A stretch of DNA of 48,678 nucleotides from Acetatifactor muris (GCF_024623325.1 NZ_JANJZD010000034.1:1-48678), one strand, 5' to 3'. Positions 1-9,212 are shown, counted from the stretch's first letter. Translations and numbers: made by a program. The notes: generated by a model not told the origin, from the sequence alone.

Positions 1-504
1 TTATCTCTCACTTCAAGTTCTTCCTGCCAGTTCCTTCTGGCTTCCAGTTTTGGTTTCTGGTTTACTGTTTTTGGTTGAGTTCTTTGTTCTTCTCTGAAAT
101 TCCTCTCCCTCCGCTTCGCTTTCCTCTCCGCTTCCTCCCCAGGACTTCCCGGGTTGGTTCCGCTTTGATTCCCGCTCTGCTTTGGTCGCTTCAGGCTGAG
201 TCTCCTCTGCCTTTTTCGTGGAATTTTCAGGGTCGCATTACTGTTTATTTGTCAAGGTTCGCCTCTGACATTCAGGAGCTTTCCTCCTTCCTGTCTCACC
301 GTTGTCGTCATCGGCAACTTTGATAGGATATCATATGTTTTCCGACTTGTCAACAACTTTTTTAACTTTTTTTATTTTTATCTGTTTCAGATCTTTTTTG
401 TCACCAGGTTGTCCCTGACAACGAATCACAGTATACCATCCCATAATACTCTTGTCAACACTAAATTTTATTTTTTTACATTTTTTTCAAGCAATTTTTT
501 TAAT
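1..504. other. Gene-free stretch at the window edge
   Basis: No credible gene was found. The first 340 bases are pyrimidine-rich on the plus strand with repeated CTTCC/TTCTGG-type words; the following 160 bases are very AT-rich. The only open frame of any length (75-323) has a low-complexity Pro/Leu/Ser/Arg translation and no ribosome binding site. The sharp change in composition near 320 suggests this may be the edge of another repeat or of an operon lying outside the window, but nothing here identifies it. Confidence 0.5.
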
Positions 505-546
505 ACAGAAAAAAAAGAAAAACGCCCCCCAATCAGAGCGTTTTTC
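505..546 (-). terminator. Intrinsic terminator of the lipoprotein gene
   Basis: On the minus strand a 9-bp perfect stem (GAAAAACGC with GCGTTTTTC, arms 538-546 and 517-525) closes a 12-base loop and is followed by a run of eight T. It lies about 40 bases after the stop of the lipoprotein gene at 589. Confidence 0.85.
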
Positions 547-588
547 ATGACCTTCTTCAGGCTGTAATCACAGAGAATGCCGTCATTT

Positions 589-1329
589 TCACGGCAAAAG
601 CTGAATTGTAGCTATTTTATCTCCATTTTTCACTTTAAGGCTGACAGAAGTAATATTCTCTGCCATCTGTTCTTCTATTTCAATTACCAGTACCACAGAC
701 GAACTGCCTCCCTCAGACAAATTCTCTCTGTAAGTCCCCATGTCATCAGGCAGCAATGTAGTAAGCGCTCTTCTGGTATAGCTCTCGTTTACCGTGATAC
801 TGTATATGGTATCAGATGAAAACAAGTCTATCTCCTGCTCCTGTTCTGTGGTATTCGTCAGGGAAAAATGCAATACCAGAAGCTTTCTGCCTTCAGACGC
901 ATCCAGCGAAAATCCCATAGACATGCTGTCACTTTCATTCGGATAGCTGTCACAGACCGTATGTTCCAGAAATGCGGCTGTCACACCATCCGGAAGCCCT
1001 GTTACTTCCTCCATGGAAAAGGAGGTGTCACCGGATACGCCGGCCCCGGAAGAATCCACCACGGGAGTATCGTCTACCGGCCCCATACCTGAAGGCTCTT
1101 CTTCCTGTCCCTGGACAGGAACTTCCGGAATTACCTCCGGAGCCGTCAGCTCCATCAGTCTGCTTTGATGATTGATGTCATATTTCATCAGTGTAATCGC
1201 AACATATTCTCCAACTGCCTGTATTTCCTCATCCGTCAGATCCGGAATCTGATTCTCTCCGCATCCTGTCAGTCCCAGCGACAGCATGGCCGCAGTCAAT
1301 AATACAGTCAGTCCTCTTCCATGTCTCAT
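589..1329 (-). CDS. Secreted lipoprotein of unknown function
   Basis: The 246-residue product begins with a basic n-region and a hydrophobic core ending in a lipobox (LGLTGC), so it should be exported and lipid-anchored at Cys23. The mature part is acidic, with a Pro/Glu/Gly/Asp/Ser-rich linker around residues 70-110, followed by a globular region of alternating strands. I do not recognise a named family. The C-terminal half resembles the immunoglobulin-like fold of clostridial surface lipoproteins in general pattern only. The start has a GAGAGG about 12 bases upstream, somewhat long. It lies downstream of hflX on the same strand with a 61-base gap, so it could share its transcript, and ends at a clear terminator. 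Confidence 0.8.
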   Translation of the reverse strand: MRHGRGLTVLLTAAMLSLGLTGCGENQIPDLTDEEIQAVGEYVAITLMKYDINHQSRLMELTAPEVIPEVPVQGQEEEPSGMGPVDDTPVVDSSGAGVSGDTSFSMEEVTGLPDGVTAAFLEHTVCDSYPNESDSMSMGFSLDASEGRKLLVLHFSLTNTTEQEQEIDLFSSDTIYSITVNESYTRRALTTLLPDDMGTYRENLSEGGSSSVVLVIEIEEQMAENITSVSLKVKNGDKIATIQLLP

Positions 1330-1390
1330 GAATAATCATACCTCTCTCTAATCAAATGTATTCTTCTTTTTATCATACAACACATTTATC

Positions 1391-2710
1391 CTACAGACAA
1401 GCACAATATTCACAATATTTGTCCGCGTCATTTTTGTGGCAGCTCACTCTGAGCCGCACACCTTCCTCTCTGTACTCCTGTTCCAGTATAGTGGCATTAT
1501 CCATAAAATAAGAGACAACATTTCCCTTATCATAGGGAAGAAGCATCTCTGTCTCTACTCTGTCGGCATAAACGCACTCTCCGATCAGCCCCACAAGTTC
1601 CTCTGTTCCGCATCCCAGAGAAGCCGCCATGTATAGCTCTCTGTCTCTCCTTCTGGGAATTCCTTCCAGATCACTTTTATCCGCCTTATTATACACTGTG
1701 ATACGCGGGATCCCACCTGCCCCAAGTTCTTTCAGCGTCTCGTCCGTGACTTTCATCTGCTGCCTGTAATGTTCATCGGAAAAATCCACTACATGAATCA
1801 GTAAATCCGCATATTTGATTTCTTCCAGAGTAGAACGGAAAGCTTTCACCAGATCGTGGGGCAGATTATTGATAAATCCAACTGTATCTGCCAGAAAAAA
1901 CGGCTTGTTTTCTCCCTGCTTTCCCTCACCGTCCGCACGAATGCATCTCACATTTGTGTCCAGGGTGGCGAAGAGCATATCCTTCTCCAGTACAGTTTTG
2001 TCCCGGCTCTCACCATATCTGTTCACCAGCTGGTTCATAATGGTTGATTTCCCCGCGTTTGTATATCCCACCAGCGCAACTTTGGGGATTCGCGACCGGC
2101 TGCGTTTCTTACGCATAGTCTCCCGGGTCCTTGAAATCTCCTCCAGCTCTTTTTTCAATTCACTGATACGGTGCTCTATTTTTCGTCTGTCCAGCTCCAG
2201 CTTCGTCTCTCCGGCTCCCTTATTGCTCAGGCTGCCGCCGGTGCCGCCCTGCCGACTCAGATTCTCACGCATTCCCACAAGCCGGGGTAATATATACTGC
2301 AGCCTGGCCGTCTCCACCTGCAGCCTGGCTTCTCTGGTTCTGGCCCGAAGTGCGAATATGTCCAGAATCAGATTGGTTCTGTCCAGTATGGGCAGCTTCA
2401 GTGCCCGCCCCAGATTTTTCACCTGGCCGGGAGAAAGCGCATTGTCGAAGATAATCTCTTCTGCCTCGCACTGTGATGCATATTCCCGCACCTCCTCCAC
2501 CTTTCCGGAACCGATATAAAAGGCCTGATTCACTTTTCCCATGTGCTGGACAATGATTCCCGTCACTTTTTTGTCGGCTGCTTCCGCCAGACTTTTCAGC
2601 TCCTCCATGGAATGTTCGAATTCCGAATCCTCCCCTGTGTCAAGTCCCACCAGCAGCACTTTTGTATCGTTGATTTCCTCCGCCCCAATTGAGTACAGTG
2701 TCTTTTGCAT
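1391..2710 (-). CDS. hflX: Ribosome-associated GTPase HflX
   Basis: This 439-residue protein has the full HflX layout: an N-terminal domain with the Gly-rich region GGTGGSLSNKGAGETKLELD, a coiled linker (residues about 165-200), then a GTPase domain with G1 GYTNAGKST, G3 DTVGF and G4 NKAD. HflX binds the 50S subunit, hydrolyses GTP and splits or rescues stalled ribosomes under stress; this is family knowledge. The C terminus ends in a Cys-containing tail (CEYCACL), where clostridial members vary. The start has AGGT about 9 bases upstream. It is transcribed with the lipoprotein below it and follows the two-component genes with a 72-base gap. Confidence 0.95.
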   Translation of the reverse strand: MQKTLYSIGAEEINDTKVLLVGLDTGEDSEFEHSMEELKSLAEAADKKVTGIIVQHMGKVNQAFYIGSGKVEEVREYASQCEAEEIIFDNALSPGQVKNLGRALKLPILDRTNLILDIFALRARTREARLQVETARLQYILPRLVGMRENLSRQGGTGGSLSNKGAGETKLELDRRKIEHRISELKKELEEISRTRETMRKKRSRSRIPKVALVGYTNAGKSTIMNQLVNRYGESRDKTVLEKDMLFATLDTNVRCIRADGEGKQGENKPFFLADTVGFINNLPHDLVKAFRSTLEEIKYADLLIHVVDFSDEHYRQQMKVTDETLKELGAGGIPRITVYNKADKSDLEGIPRRRDRELYMAASLGCGTEELVGLIGECVYADRVETEMLLPYDKGNVVSYFMDNATILEQEYREEGVRLRVSCHKNDADKYCEYCACL

Positions 2711-2782
2711 TCTTTCTACCTGTCCTTCCCGATGCGCAGACAGGCTTCCCCAGTTCTTCGGTCAGCCTTTTGCGCATTCCCG

Positions 2783-4243
2783 CTACACCTTTTCCAGTTC
2801 AAACCAGAACAACACGCCGTTATTATAATTTTCAACCCCATATTGTCGGTTCATGGAATCCATAATCGCCTTTACTATGGACAATCCCACGCCGCTTCCC
2901 CCATATTCCCGCGTGCGGGCTTTATCCACTTTATAGAACTTCTCCCACAGGCGCGGCAATGCTTCCTGCGGAATTGTCTCTCCTGTATTGAACACACCTA
3001 TGCGTACCTGTGCCTCCTTCTGCTCCAGTGTAATTACAATGATTTTCTTCCCGCTGCAGTGATTCACCGCATTGGAGAAATAATTTGTAAAAACCTCCTG
3101 AACCTTATCCGGATCCCCCCATACAAAAACAGGCGGATACTCTTCCATATATACTTCTATAGCATTCTGCTTCGTCAGTATGGCTGCAGACTGAACATAA
3201 TTCCTCACCAGTTCGGTAATGTCGAAGCGCTCCATGGCCACCACATCATTGCCGAATTCCAGCTGATTCAGCGTCAGCAGCTTCTGCACCATGTTATTCA
3301 TTTTCCCGGCTTCGTCCATAATGACTTCACAGTAAAAATTCCTGCTCTCAGGATCATCATTAATCCCTTCCGAAAGTCCTTCCGCATACCCCTGAATCAG
3401 TGCGATGGGCGTCTTCAGCTCATGGGACACATTGGCGAGAAACTCCTTGCGCATCTCGTCAATCTGCTCCTTCTTTTTGATGTCGGTCTGCAGTTCGTTA
3501 TTTGCTGTCTTCAGTTCGGATATGGACTTTTCCAGGGACAGAGAAAGCTTATTGATATTTTCCCCCAGCAAATCTATCTCATTGTGGGCGGCACCTTTGT
3601 ACTTCGCCTCAAAGTCGAGATGTACCATCTTCTCCGAGATATAATTCAGCTCCAGAATGGGTTTCGTAATCTTTCTGGACACAAGCCATATGATAATGCC
3701 GCCTGTCAGCGTGGCCGCCACACCGATATAGGCCAGAAAGTGATTTGCCACCTTCACGCTCTCCCGGATACTCTCTACAGGTGTCCGCATGATAAAGGAA
3801 ATCCCGGAGCTGAGCCTGCCGAACATCTCCAGATATTCATTGTCTCCTGTCAGGACTTTCTGTATCTGATAGCCTTCTCCCTCTCTGATGACTTTTATCA
3901 CATCAGGGAAAAAGCCGAAAAGATATGACATCAGCTTTCGTTCCAACTCCGATCCTCCGTTTGCGGAAGCATATTTTACATTGGAATAGACATCCATCAC
4001 ATAGATGGTAATATTGTACACACCGCAGACTTCATTCAGTTCCTGTCGAAATTCCTCCGTACTGTAAGTGTCACTGTTGGCAGCCTGGCGGATGGACTGA
4101 TAAGCCTCGAAGATGATTTCTGTCTTGCTGCGGATATAGAATTGCTCCAGAAACATAATATTCATAAACCAGCACAGAAAAATAGTACCTGCCATCAAAC
4201 CGATAAAAATCAGAGCGAATTGTCTTCTGATGGAATGCCTCAT
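2783..4243 (-). CDS. Membrane sensor histidine kinase (OmpR-system partner)
   Basis: The 486-residue kinase has two membrane helices (about 9-33 and 168-189) around a 135-residue extracytoplasmic sensor region, a HAMP linker (about 190-240), a short coiled coil, the HisKA H-box NVSHELKTPIALIQGY (phospho-acceptor His274), an N-box (FTNYFSNAVNHC) and a G-box (GGSGVGLSIVKAIM). The ATG at 4243 is chosen because AAATTGGAGG precedes it at eight bases and it lies two bases past the response-regulator stop, indicating translational coupling. The signal sensed is unknown; no resistance or transport gene adjoins the pair, so the target cannot be guessed from context. Confidence 0.92.
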   Translation of the reverse strand: MRHSIRRQFALIFIGLMAGTIFLCWFMNIMFLEQFYIRSKTEIIFEAYQSIRQAANSDTYSTEEFRQELNEVCGVYNITIYVMDVYSNVKYASANGGSELERKLMSYLFGFFPDVIKVIREGEGYQIQKVLTGDNEYLEMFGRLSSGISFIMRTPVESIRESVKVANHFLAYIGVAATLTGGIIIWLVSRKITKPILELNYISEKMVHLDFEAKYKGAAHNEIDLLGENINKLSLSLEKSISELKTANNELQTDIKKKEQIDEMRKEFLANVSHELKTPIALIQGYAEGLSEGINDDPESRNFYCEVIMDEAGKMNNMVQKLLTLNQLEFGNDVVAMERFDITELVRNYVQSAAILTKQNAIEVYMEEYPPVFVWGDPDKVQEVFTNYFSNAVNHCSGKKIIVITLEQKEAQVRIGVFNTGETIPQEALPRLWEKFYKVDKARTREYGGSGVGLSIVKAIMDSMNRQYGVENYNNGVLFWFELEKV

Positions 4244-4245
4244 TC

Positions 4246-4926
4246 TTATGCCTCCAATTTGTAGCCCATGCCCCATATAGTCCTGATCAGTTCGCCTTTT
4301 TTGCCCATCTTGCTGCGCAGCTTCTTCACATGTGTATCTATTGTACGGGCATCTCCAAAATAGTCATAATTCCAGACATTATTGAGGATTTTCTCCCTTG
4401 ACAATGCAATCCCTTTATTCTCCATAAAATAGGCCAGCAGCTCGAATTCCTTGTAGCTCAGTTCCACCGGTTCGCCGTCAATCATCACCTGATGCGCCGC
4501 CTTATCCAGCTGGATGCCGCCGCAGTCCAGCACTTCCCCTCCGGATACACCCTTTTGTCCGGAGCGGCGGAGTATGGCTTCTATCCTGGCCACGAGAATT
4601 TTGGGGCTGAAAGGTTTCGTGATATACTCGTCCACACCGAGCCGAAAGCCCTGGAGTTCATCCTTCTCATCCCCTCTCGCTGTCAGCATGATAATCGGTA
4701 CCTGGGAATAGGCACGTATCTCTCTGCACACCTGCCAGCCGTCCATTTTAGGCATCATCACATCCAGGGCAACCAGAGCAATATCCTTATGTGCGAAAAA
4801 AACATCCAGCGCTTCTTCCCCATCCCCGGCCTCCAATACTTCATAATCGCTTTTCACCAGGAAGTCCCGCACCAGCTTACGCATTCTGCTCTCGTCGTCC
4901 ACAACCAGTATCTTCAGTCTGTCCAT
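4246..4926 (-). CDS. OmpR/PhoB-family response regulator
   Basis: The 226-residue regulator has a receiver domain with the acidic pair at Asp10-Asp11, phospho-acceptor Asp55 (VALDVMMP) and the conserved Lys of ITKPF, then a winged-helix DNA-binding domain ending in the typical TIDTHVKKLRSKMG and TIWGMGYKLEA segments. It should be phosphorylated by the kinase encoded immediately downstream. The start at 4926 gives the standard receiver N terminus; an in-frame ATG ten codons upstream is possible. AAAGGG lies 11 bases before 4926. Confidence 0.93.
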   Translation of the reverse strand: MDRLKILVVDDESRMRKLVRDFLVKSDYEVLEAGDGEEALDVFFAHKDIALVALDVMMPKMDGWQVCREIRAYSQVPIIMLTARGDEKDELQGFRLGVDEYITKPFSPKILVARIEAILRRSGQKGVSGGEVLDCGGIQLDKAAHQVMIDGEPVELSYKEFELLAYFMENKGIALSREKILNNVWNYDYFGDARTIDTHVKKLRSKMGKKGELIRTIWGMGYKLEA

Positions 4927-5125
4927 TACTTCATGCCCTTTCCTTTCCCGCACCATATCCCGGTCCTTATGTCAGCTCAACCCGCTGTTCAGCAAAAGCA
5001 TATCATCTCATTTCGGCTGTACAATTTCGGCCGGATTCAGTAGAGATTTCACAGCAGCGATGATTTGTTCACAGATGAAGTATACTGAAAAAATATGTCA
5101 TTTTTGTGAAAAATACTCCTGATTT

Positions 5126-5695
5126 TCAGTTTATTTTAAGTTCCAGTTCCTTTTCCCTGATAATCTGCTCCCTCTCGGTAAGTTCCTGTTCCCAGGCGGC
5201 ATATTTCCCGGCAATCGCTCTCTCATAATTGATAATATTGGGATTCTCGCTGACAAAAGAAATCACAAACATACAGACAATGGCTGCCGCCAGCAGTACA
5301 TTCAAAACAACGGAGAGAAGAAAGCGCTCCTTTTCTTTATCTCTGTCCCTTTTTTTGGACGGGACAACTCTTTCCCTCGCAGGGTTCACCTGTTCCCGCA
5401 CTTCTCCGTCAAACGTAAGATACAGCGGAATATCAATGACACTCTCCGGAGCAATATCCGGTTGCGACAGCAGAAAATCGTGCAGTCGCTCCAGATATTT
5501 CCAGCCCACCGGTGTCCTGAAAAGGCGCTCCCTGATAGTCTGATCATAAATATAATGTATACTTTCCGGCGCAGAATAATCAATTCGCGCTTCCAGATAT
5601 TCTATTTTCTTCAGTTCCGCTCTTGCAAGCTGGGCATCCTTTTCCGTATAGAAAAGGTATCCGCCCACAGACAGCGATGATGTGTCAGAATTCAT
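5126..5695 (-). CDS. Single-helix membrane protein of unknown function
   Basis: The 189-residue product has an N-terminal soluble domain of about 115 residues, a strongly basic stretch (KKRDRDKEKERF, about 118-129), one membrane helix (about 130-152) and a charged C-terminal helix rich in Glu. The positive-inside rule puts the N-terminal domain in the cytoplasm and the C-terminal helix outside. I do not recognise a family. The ATG at 5695 is preferred over a TTG two codons upstream because AAAGGA lies six bases before it. It sits alone between the two-component genes (200-base AT-rich gap) and tmRNA. Confidence 0.75.
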   Translation of the reverse strand: MNSDTSSLSVGGYLFYTEKDAQLARAELKKIEYLEARIDYSAPESIHYIYDQTIRERLFRTPVGWKYLERLHDFLLSQPDIAPESVIDIPLYLTFDGEVREQVNPARERVVPSKKRDRDKEKERFLLSVVLNVLLAAAIVCMFVISFVSENPNIINYERAIAGKYAAWEQELTEREQIIREKELELKIN

Positions 5696-5773
5696 TTGCA
5701 ATCCTTTCTGCTAAAAAGAAAAGAATGCTAAAATACCGCATTCTCAAAAGTTTGTTACGAAAGCATAAAACAA

Positions 5774-5848
5774 AGTGGAGTAGAGGGGAGTCTGAACCCA
5801 AGGGGTTCGACTCTTCCCATTACCTTTCAAGTGGAGTAGAGGGGAGTC
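5774..5848. repeat. Partial duplication of the tmRNA 3' end
   Basis: A 19-base word, AGTGGAGTAGAGGGGAGTC, occurs at 5774-5792 and again 56 bases away at 5830-5848, where it is the T-arm and acceptor end of tmRNA. The outer copy continues into a T-arm-like sequence (GAACCC and GGGTTC) that can fold, on the minus strand, into a hairpin GGGAAGAGTCGAACCC / GGGTTCAGACTCCCC followed by a T-rich stretch. It could be a terminator derived from the tmRNA end, or the trace of an element once integrated at ssrA. Confidence 0.7.
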
Positions 5849-6213
5849 GAACCCCTGTCCAAAAGCCCATTCCCTGTCCTTCTACTATCATAGTCCGTTA
5901 TTCCGGCAGGACTTTCTCCCGCCTGTTCCCTCCCGGGACAGACAACGAACAATCTGTCCCGGGAGGTAGCTTCATCATACGCCCGCGCGGGCAAAGCTTA
6001 GCGCGCGTCGTTTCTCACATAGTCGATGCCCGGATTCCGGCGTGTGAGTGCCCCGGAGCGGACAAGCCGCCTGTGGCGGCGTCACCTGCAGCAATTAAGC
6101 CGCAAGTGCGTACTGATAATTATCTTCAGCGTTTATTTTTAATTTTGCGTTTAACGTGTCGCAACGGATAGCTTCTCCAGCTGCAAGACCCCTGTCGAAA
6201 CCTTTACTACCCC
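5832..6213 (-). ncRNA. ssrA: Transfer-messenger RNA (tmRNA)
   Basis: The 5' end GGGGTAG (6213-6207) pairs with CTACTCC (5839-5833) to form the acceptor stem, followed by discriminator A at 5832. The 5' half carries the conserved GGTTTCGACAGGGG box and the 3' half the T-arm GGGGTTCGACTCCCC. Between them lies a reading frame that gives the tag AKLKINAEDNYQYALAA. Pseudoknot-type GC-rich inverted repeats are visible, for example CTCCCGGGACAG with CTGTCCCGGGAG. The CCA end is not encoded: the bases after the discriminator are CTT, so CCA must be added. tmRNA with SmpB rescues stalled ribosomes and tags their products for proteolysis. It has its own promoter in the gap after smpB. Confidence 0.96.
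6095..6148 (-). other. tmRNA tag reading frame
   Basis: The resume codon GCA at 6148-6146 opens 17 codons giving AKLKINAEDNYQYALAA, ended by TAA at 6097-6095. The terminal ALAA is the hydrophobic degron seen in nearly all tmRNA tags and fixes the frame. At 17 residues it is longer than the 10-15 seen in many other bacteria. Confidence 0.92.
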
Positions 6214-6272
6214 TGATATTTTATTTTTCAAAGTGCGGCAGTCGGTATAACAAATTTCCCGCCTGTGTATTC

Positions 6273-6301
6273 AGTATATTCGCTTTTGCTCCTGCTGTCA
6301 A
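6273..6301 (-). promoter_or_regulatory. tmRNA promoter
   Basis: A consensus sigma-A promoter, TTGACA (6301-6296), 17 bases, TATACT (6278-6273), lies just after the smpB stop. It would start a precursor about 50 bases upstream of the mature tmRNA 5' end at 6213. Confidence 0.88.
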
Positions 6302-6307
6302 CAAATC

Positions 6308-6784
6308 CTACAGATTTTTCACTTTAAATTCTCTCTCTGTCTCTCTTCTCTGGTCCTTCCTGGCAATGTCCTGACGCTTGTCATACAGCTTTTTGCCCCT
6401 GGCAAGTCCGATTTCCGTCTTCACCCTGCCGTTTTTCAAGTAAACCTGCAGCGGAACAAGCGTATAGCCTTTTTCCGCCACTTTGCCTGCCAGCTTGTTG
6501 ATTTCATATTTGTGCAGCAGCAGTTTTTTCACACGCAGGGGATCCTTATTGAAAATGTTTCCTTTCTCGTAAGGACTGACATGCATGCCATAGACATAGA
6601 CCTCCCCGTTTTCTATCCGGATAAAGGATTCCTTAATACTGCATTTTCCCATGCGCATGGATTTCACTTCCGTGCCGTGCAGCGCTATTCCGGCTTCATA
6701 GGTCTCGTCTATAAAATAATCATGATATGCCTTTTTATTGTTGGCAATTAACTTCTGCGCTTCTTTTGATTTTGTCTGTGCCAT
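6308..6784 (-). CDS. smpB: tmRNA-binding protein SmpB
   Basis: The 158-residue protein matches SmpB in length and motifs: IANNKKAYHDYFI at the N terminus, the core ALHGTEVKS, SPYEKGN, the KLLLHKYEINKL helix, GYTLVPLQVY and a basic C-terminal tail (KKLYDKRQDIARKDQRRE) that enters the mRNA channel of the ribosome. It delivers tmRNA to stalled ribosomes. It directly precedes its RNA partner ssrA. AGAGGTGAGAG before the ATG supports the start. It is separated from rnr by about 108 bases. Confidence 0.97.
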   Translation of the reverse strand: MAQTKSKEAQKLIANNKKAYHDYFIDETYEAGIALHGTEVKSMRMGKCSIKESFIRIENGEVYVYGMHVSPYEKGNIFNKDPLRVKKLLLHKYEINKLAGKVAEKGYTLVPLQVYLKNGRVKTEIGLARGKKLYDKRQDIARKDQRRETEREFKVKNL

Positions 6785-6892
6785 CTCTCACCTCTTATTT
6801 TAGTTCCGCATCTGCGGACACACTGTCCCTCTGATTCTGTTTCCAGTTCCGCATCTGCCTCCCGGTGCCGCATCCCCCGGAAAAATTCCCGG

Positions 6893-9067
6893 TTACTCAG
6901 CCACATCAAAGTCCACGGTGCGGCTGAAGCGGTCCGCGGCCCTCACGGATACCTTTACCGGCATTCCCAGTCTGTAGCTTCTGCCCGTGGCCTCTCCGAT
7001 CATCTCACACTTGCTCTCATTATAATAAAAGTAGTCTCCGGGAAGTCTGGAAACGTGGACCAGTCCCTCCACGGTATTGGGCAGTTCCACATAAATTCCC
7101 CAGGCCGTAATACCAGACACAACGCCTTCGCAAATCTCTCCCAGCCGTTCCTCCATGTATTCTGCTTTCTTGAGCTTATCTGTCTCCCGCTCGGCCTCAT
7201 CGGCGCGGCGCTCCGTCTCGGAAGCATGCTTCGCCACCTCCGGCAGAAGTTCCCTGTAATGAGCGATTCTTTCCTCTCCAAGTCTGCCCCGAAGCTGTTC
7301 CTTGATAATTCTGTGAATCTGTAAATCAGGATATCGCCGAATGGGAGACGTAAAATGACAGTAGTACGGACACGCCAGTCCGAAATGTCCTGTGCATTCC
7401 ACACTGTACTTTGCCTGCCGCATGCTGCGCAGAGCCAGTCTGCTGATCATGGGTTCCTCGGGAGTCCCCGCGATTTTGGCCAGGAGCTTTTGTATCTCCT
7501 TGGGGTGGACCTCCTCATTGGAAGTCTTCTGTCCTGTACGGCCCACCGCCTTCATATAATAGCCGAAATTATTGATAAAGGCTGCCAGCTTCCGGATGCG
7601 CTCTCCGTCCGGCACATCATGAATACGATACACGAAAGGAAGCTCCATCCAGTAAAAATGCTGTGCAACGGTTTCATTGGCCGCCAGCATGAAATCCTCA
7701 ATGATGTCCGTAGCCACATTGCGCTCATAGGGCTTAATCTCCACAGGATGCCCCTCCTGGTCCAGAATGATTTTGCACTCCGGAAAATCAAAGTCAACGG
7801 ACCCTCGTTTTCTCCGCTTCTCCCGCAGGATTTCCGCCAGCTTCTCCATCTGCCGAAACATGGGCAGCAACGCCGCATACTGTCTGTATTCTTCCTCCTT
7901 CTCTGTCAGAGAATCCTCCTCCAGCAGCCTTTTCACCACGGTGTAAGACATCCTTTTATTCACCCGGATCACAGATTCACAGATTTCATAGTCCAGAATT
8001 TCTCCGGTGGGCTCCACCGTCATCAGACAGCTTAACGCGAGTCTGTCCACACCTGCATTCAGGGAACAGATTCCGTTGGAAAGGGCATGAGGCAGCATGG
8101 GAATCACTCTGTCTACCAGATAGACGCTGGTCCCCCGGTTCAACGCCTCCCTGTCCAGAGCAGAATTCTCCTGGACATAGTTGGTCACATCCGCAATATG
8201 GACTCCCAGATGATACCTTTCTCCGTCAAAGCTGACACTCACCGCATCGTCCAGATCCCTGGCATCCTCGCCGTCAATGGTGACCATATCCAGCTCCCGC
8301 AGATCTCTGCGACCGGCTCTGTCCGCCGCGGATACTTCCTGAGGCACCCTCTCCACCTGATTCATAATCTTCACAGAAAATTCCATTGGCAGCTCATAAT
8401 TCCTCACAATGGACATGATGTCTACCCCCGGATCACCCACATGCCCCAGAATCTCCACCACTTTTCCTTCCGGGCTCTTTCTGTCCGTGCCGTAATCCGT
8501 GATTTCCACCACCACTTTATGCCCGCTCACGGCCCCTTTGGAGCGCTCCTTCGGAACAAAAATGTCCTGAGGCAGCCTGGCATTGTCAGGAACCACAAAA
8601 CCATAATGATCTCCGGCCCTGTCATAGGTTCCCACCACCTGCGTCATCCCTCTGGCAATAATCCGAACTACCTTCGCCTCCTGACGCTTTCCCTCGTTCT
8701 CAGGCAAAAGCGCCACCTCCACCGTATCCTTATGAAATGCTCCTCCCGTATGCTCCTCCGGGATATACAGATCTTCTTCCCTGCCCTCTATCTCCACAAA
8801 TCCAAAGCCCTTGGCATTGCTGACAAAAGTTCCCGTCAGAAGCCGACCGTTTGACTTCACATATTTTCCGCCCCCGGTCAGCATCAGCTTTCCCTCTGCC
8901 AGAAGCTCCCGCAGAACGGCCCGAAGTTCTTCCCTGTCCTCCTTTGCCACCTGAAGGAACATTGCCAGCTCCTTCTCCTTCATAGGAACATAAATGGGAT
9001 CATGCACCAGGTCACAGATTACCTTTTTTCTCGCTTCCTGCGATTTACCGCTTTCTCTCTTCTCCAT
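6893..9067 (-). CDS. rnr: Ribonuclease R (RNB family 3'-5' exonuclease)
   Basis: The 724-residue enzyme has an N-terminal winged-helix region, two cold-shock-like domains (about 70-220), the RNB catalytic domain with the acidic motif TIDGEDARDLDDAVSV that holds the metal-binding Asp residues, the CHFTSPIRRYPDL motif, and a C-terminal S1 domain (about 640-715). RNase R degrades structured RNA and, with tmRNA-SmpB, the faulty mRNA on rescued ribosomes, which fits its place upstream of smpB-ssrA. It stops soon after S1, so the Lys-rich tail of the enterobacterial enzyme is absent. AGGAGAGAT lies just before the ATG. Confidence 0.96.
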   Translation of the reverse strand: MEKRESGKSQEARKKVICDLVHDPIYVPMKEKELAMFLQVAKEDREELRAVLRELLAEGKLMLTGGGKYVKSNGRLLTGTFVSNAKGFGFVEIEGREEDLYIPEEHTGGAFHKDTVEVALLPENEGKRQEAKVVRIIARGMTQVVGTYDRAGDHYGFVVPDNARLPQDIFVPKERSKGAVSGHKVVVEITDYGTDRKSPEGKVVEILGHVGDPGVDIMSIVRNYELPMEFSVKIMNQVERVPQEVSAADRAGRRDLRELDMVTIDGEDARDLDDAVSVSFDGERYHLGVHIADVTNYVQENSALDREALNRGTSVYLVDRVIPMLPHALSNGICSLNAGVDRLALSCLMTVEPTGEILDYEICESVIRVNKRMSYTVVKRLLEEDSLTEKEEEYRQYAALLPMFRQMEKLAEILREKRRKRGSVDFDFPECKIILDQEGHPVEIKPYERNVATDIIEDFMLAANETVAQHFYWMELPFVYRIHDVPDGERIRKLAAFINNFGYYMKAVGRTGQKTSNEEVHPKEIQKLLAKIAGTPEEPMISRLALRSMRQAKYSVECTGHFGLACPYYCHFTSPIRRYPDLQIHRIIKEQLRGRLGEERIAHYRELLPEVAKHASETERRADEAERETDKLKKAEYMEERLGEICEGVVSGITAWGIYVELPNTVEGLVHVSRLPGDYFYYNESKCEMIGEATGRSYRLGMPVKVSVRAADRFSRTVDFDVAE

Positions 9068-9173
9068 ATCTCTCCTGTCTGACTACAGACATTTGCCAGC
9101 CTATTCCGATTTCTTGTGATGCCGTTCTCCTCCACGCTCATCGGTTCACAGGTCATCAACAAATTACCTGATA

Positions 9174-9212
9174 AGAAAAAAGACACCTCCTGTCTGATAC
9201 ACAAGGGTGCCT
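9174..9212 (-). terminator. Terminator between secG and rnr
   Basis: On the minus strand AGGCACC (9212-9206) pairs with GGTGTCT (9187-9181), one G-U pair, across an 18-base loop, and is followed by a T-rich tail. Readthrough may still feed rnr. Confidence 0.65.

Noticed and set aside
75..323. Open frame of 82 codons on the plus strand
   Set aside because: Low-complexity translation, no ribosome binding site and strong pyrimidine bias; it follows from base composition.
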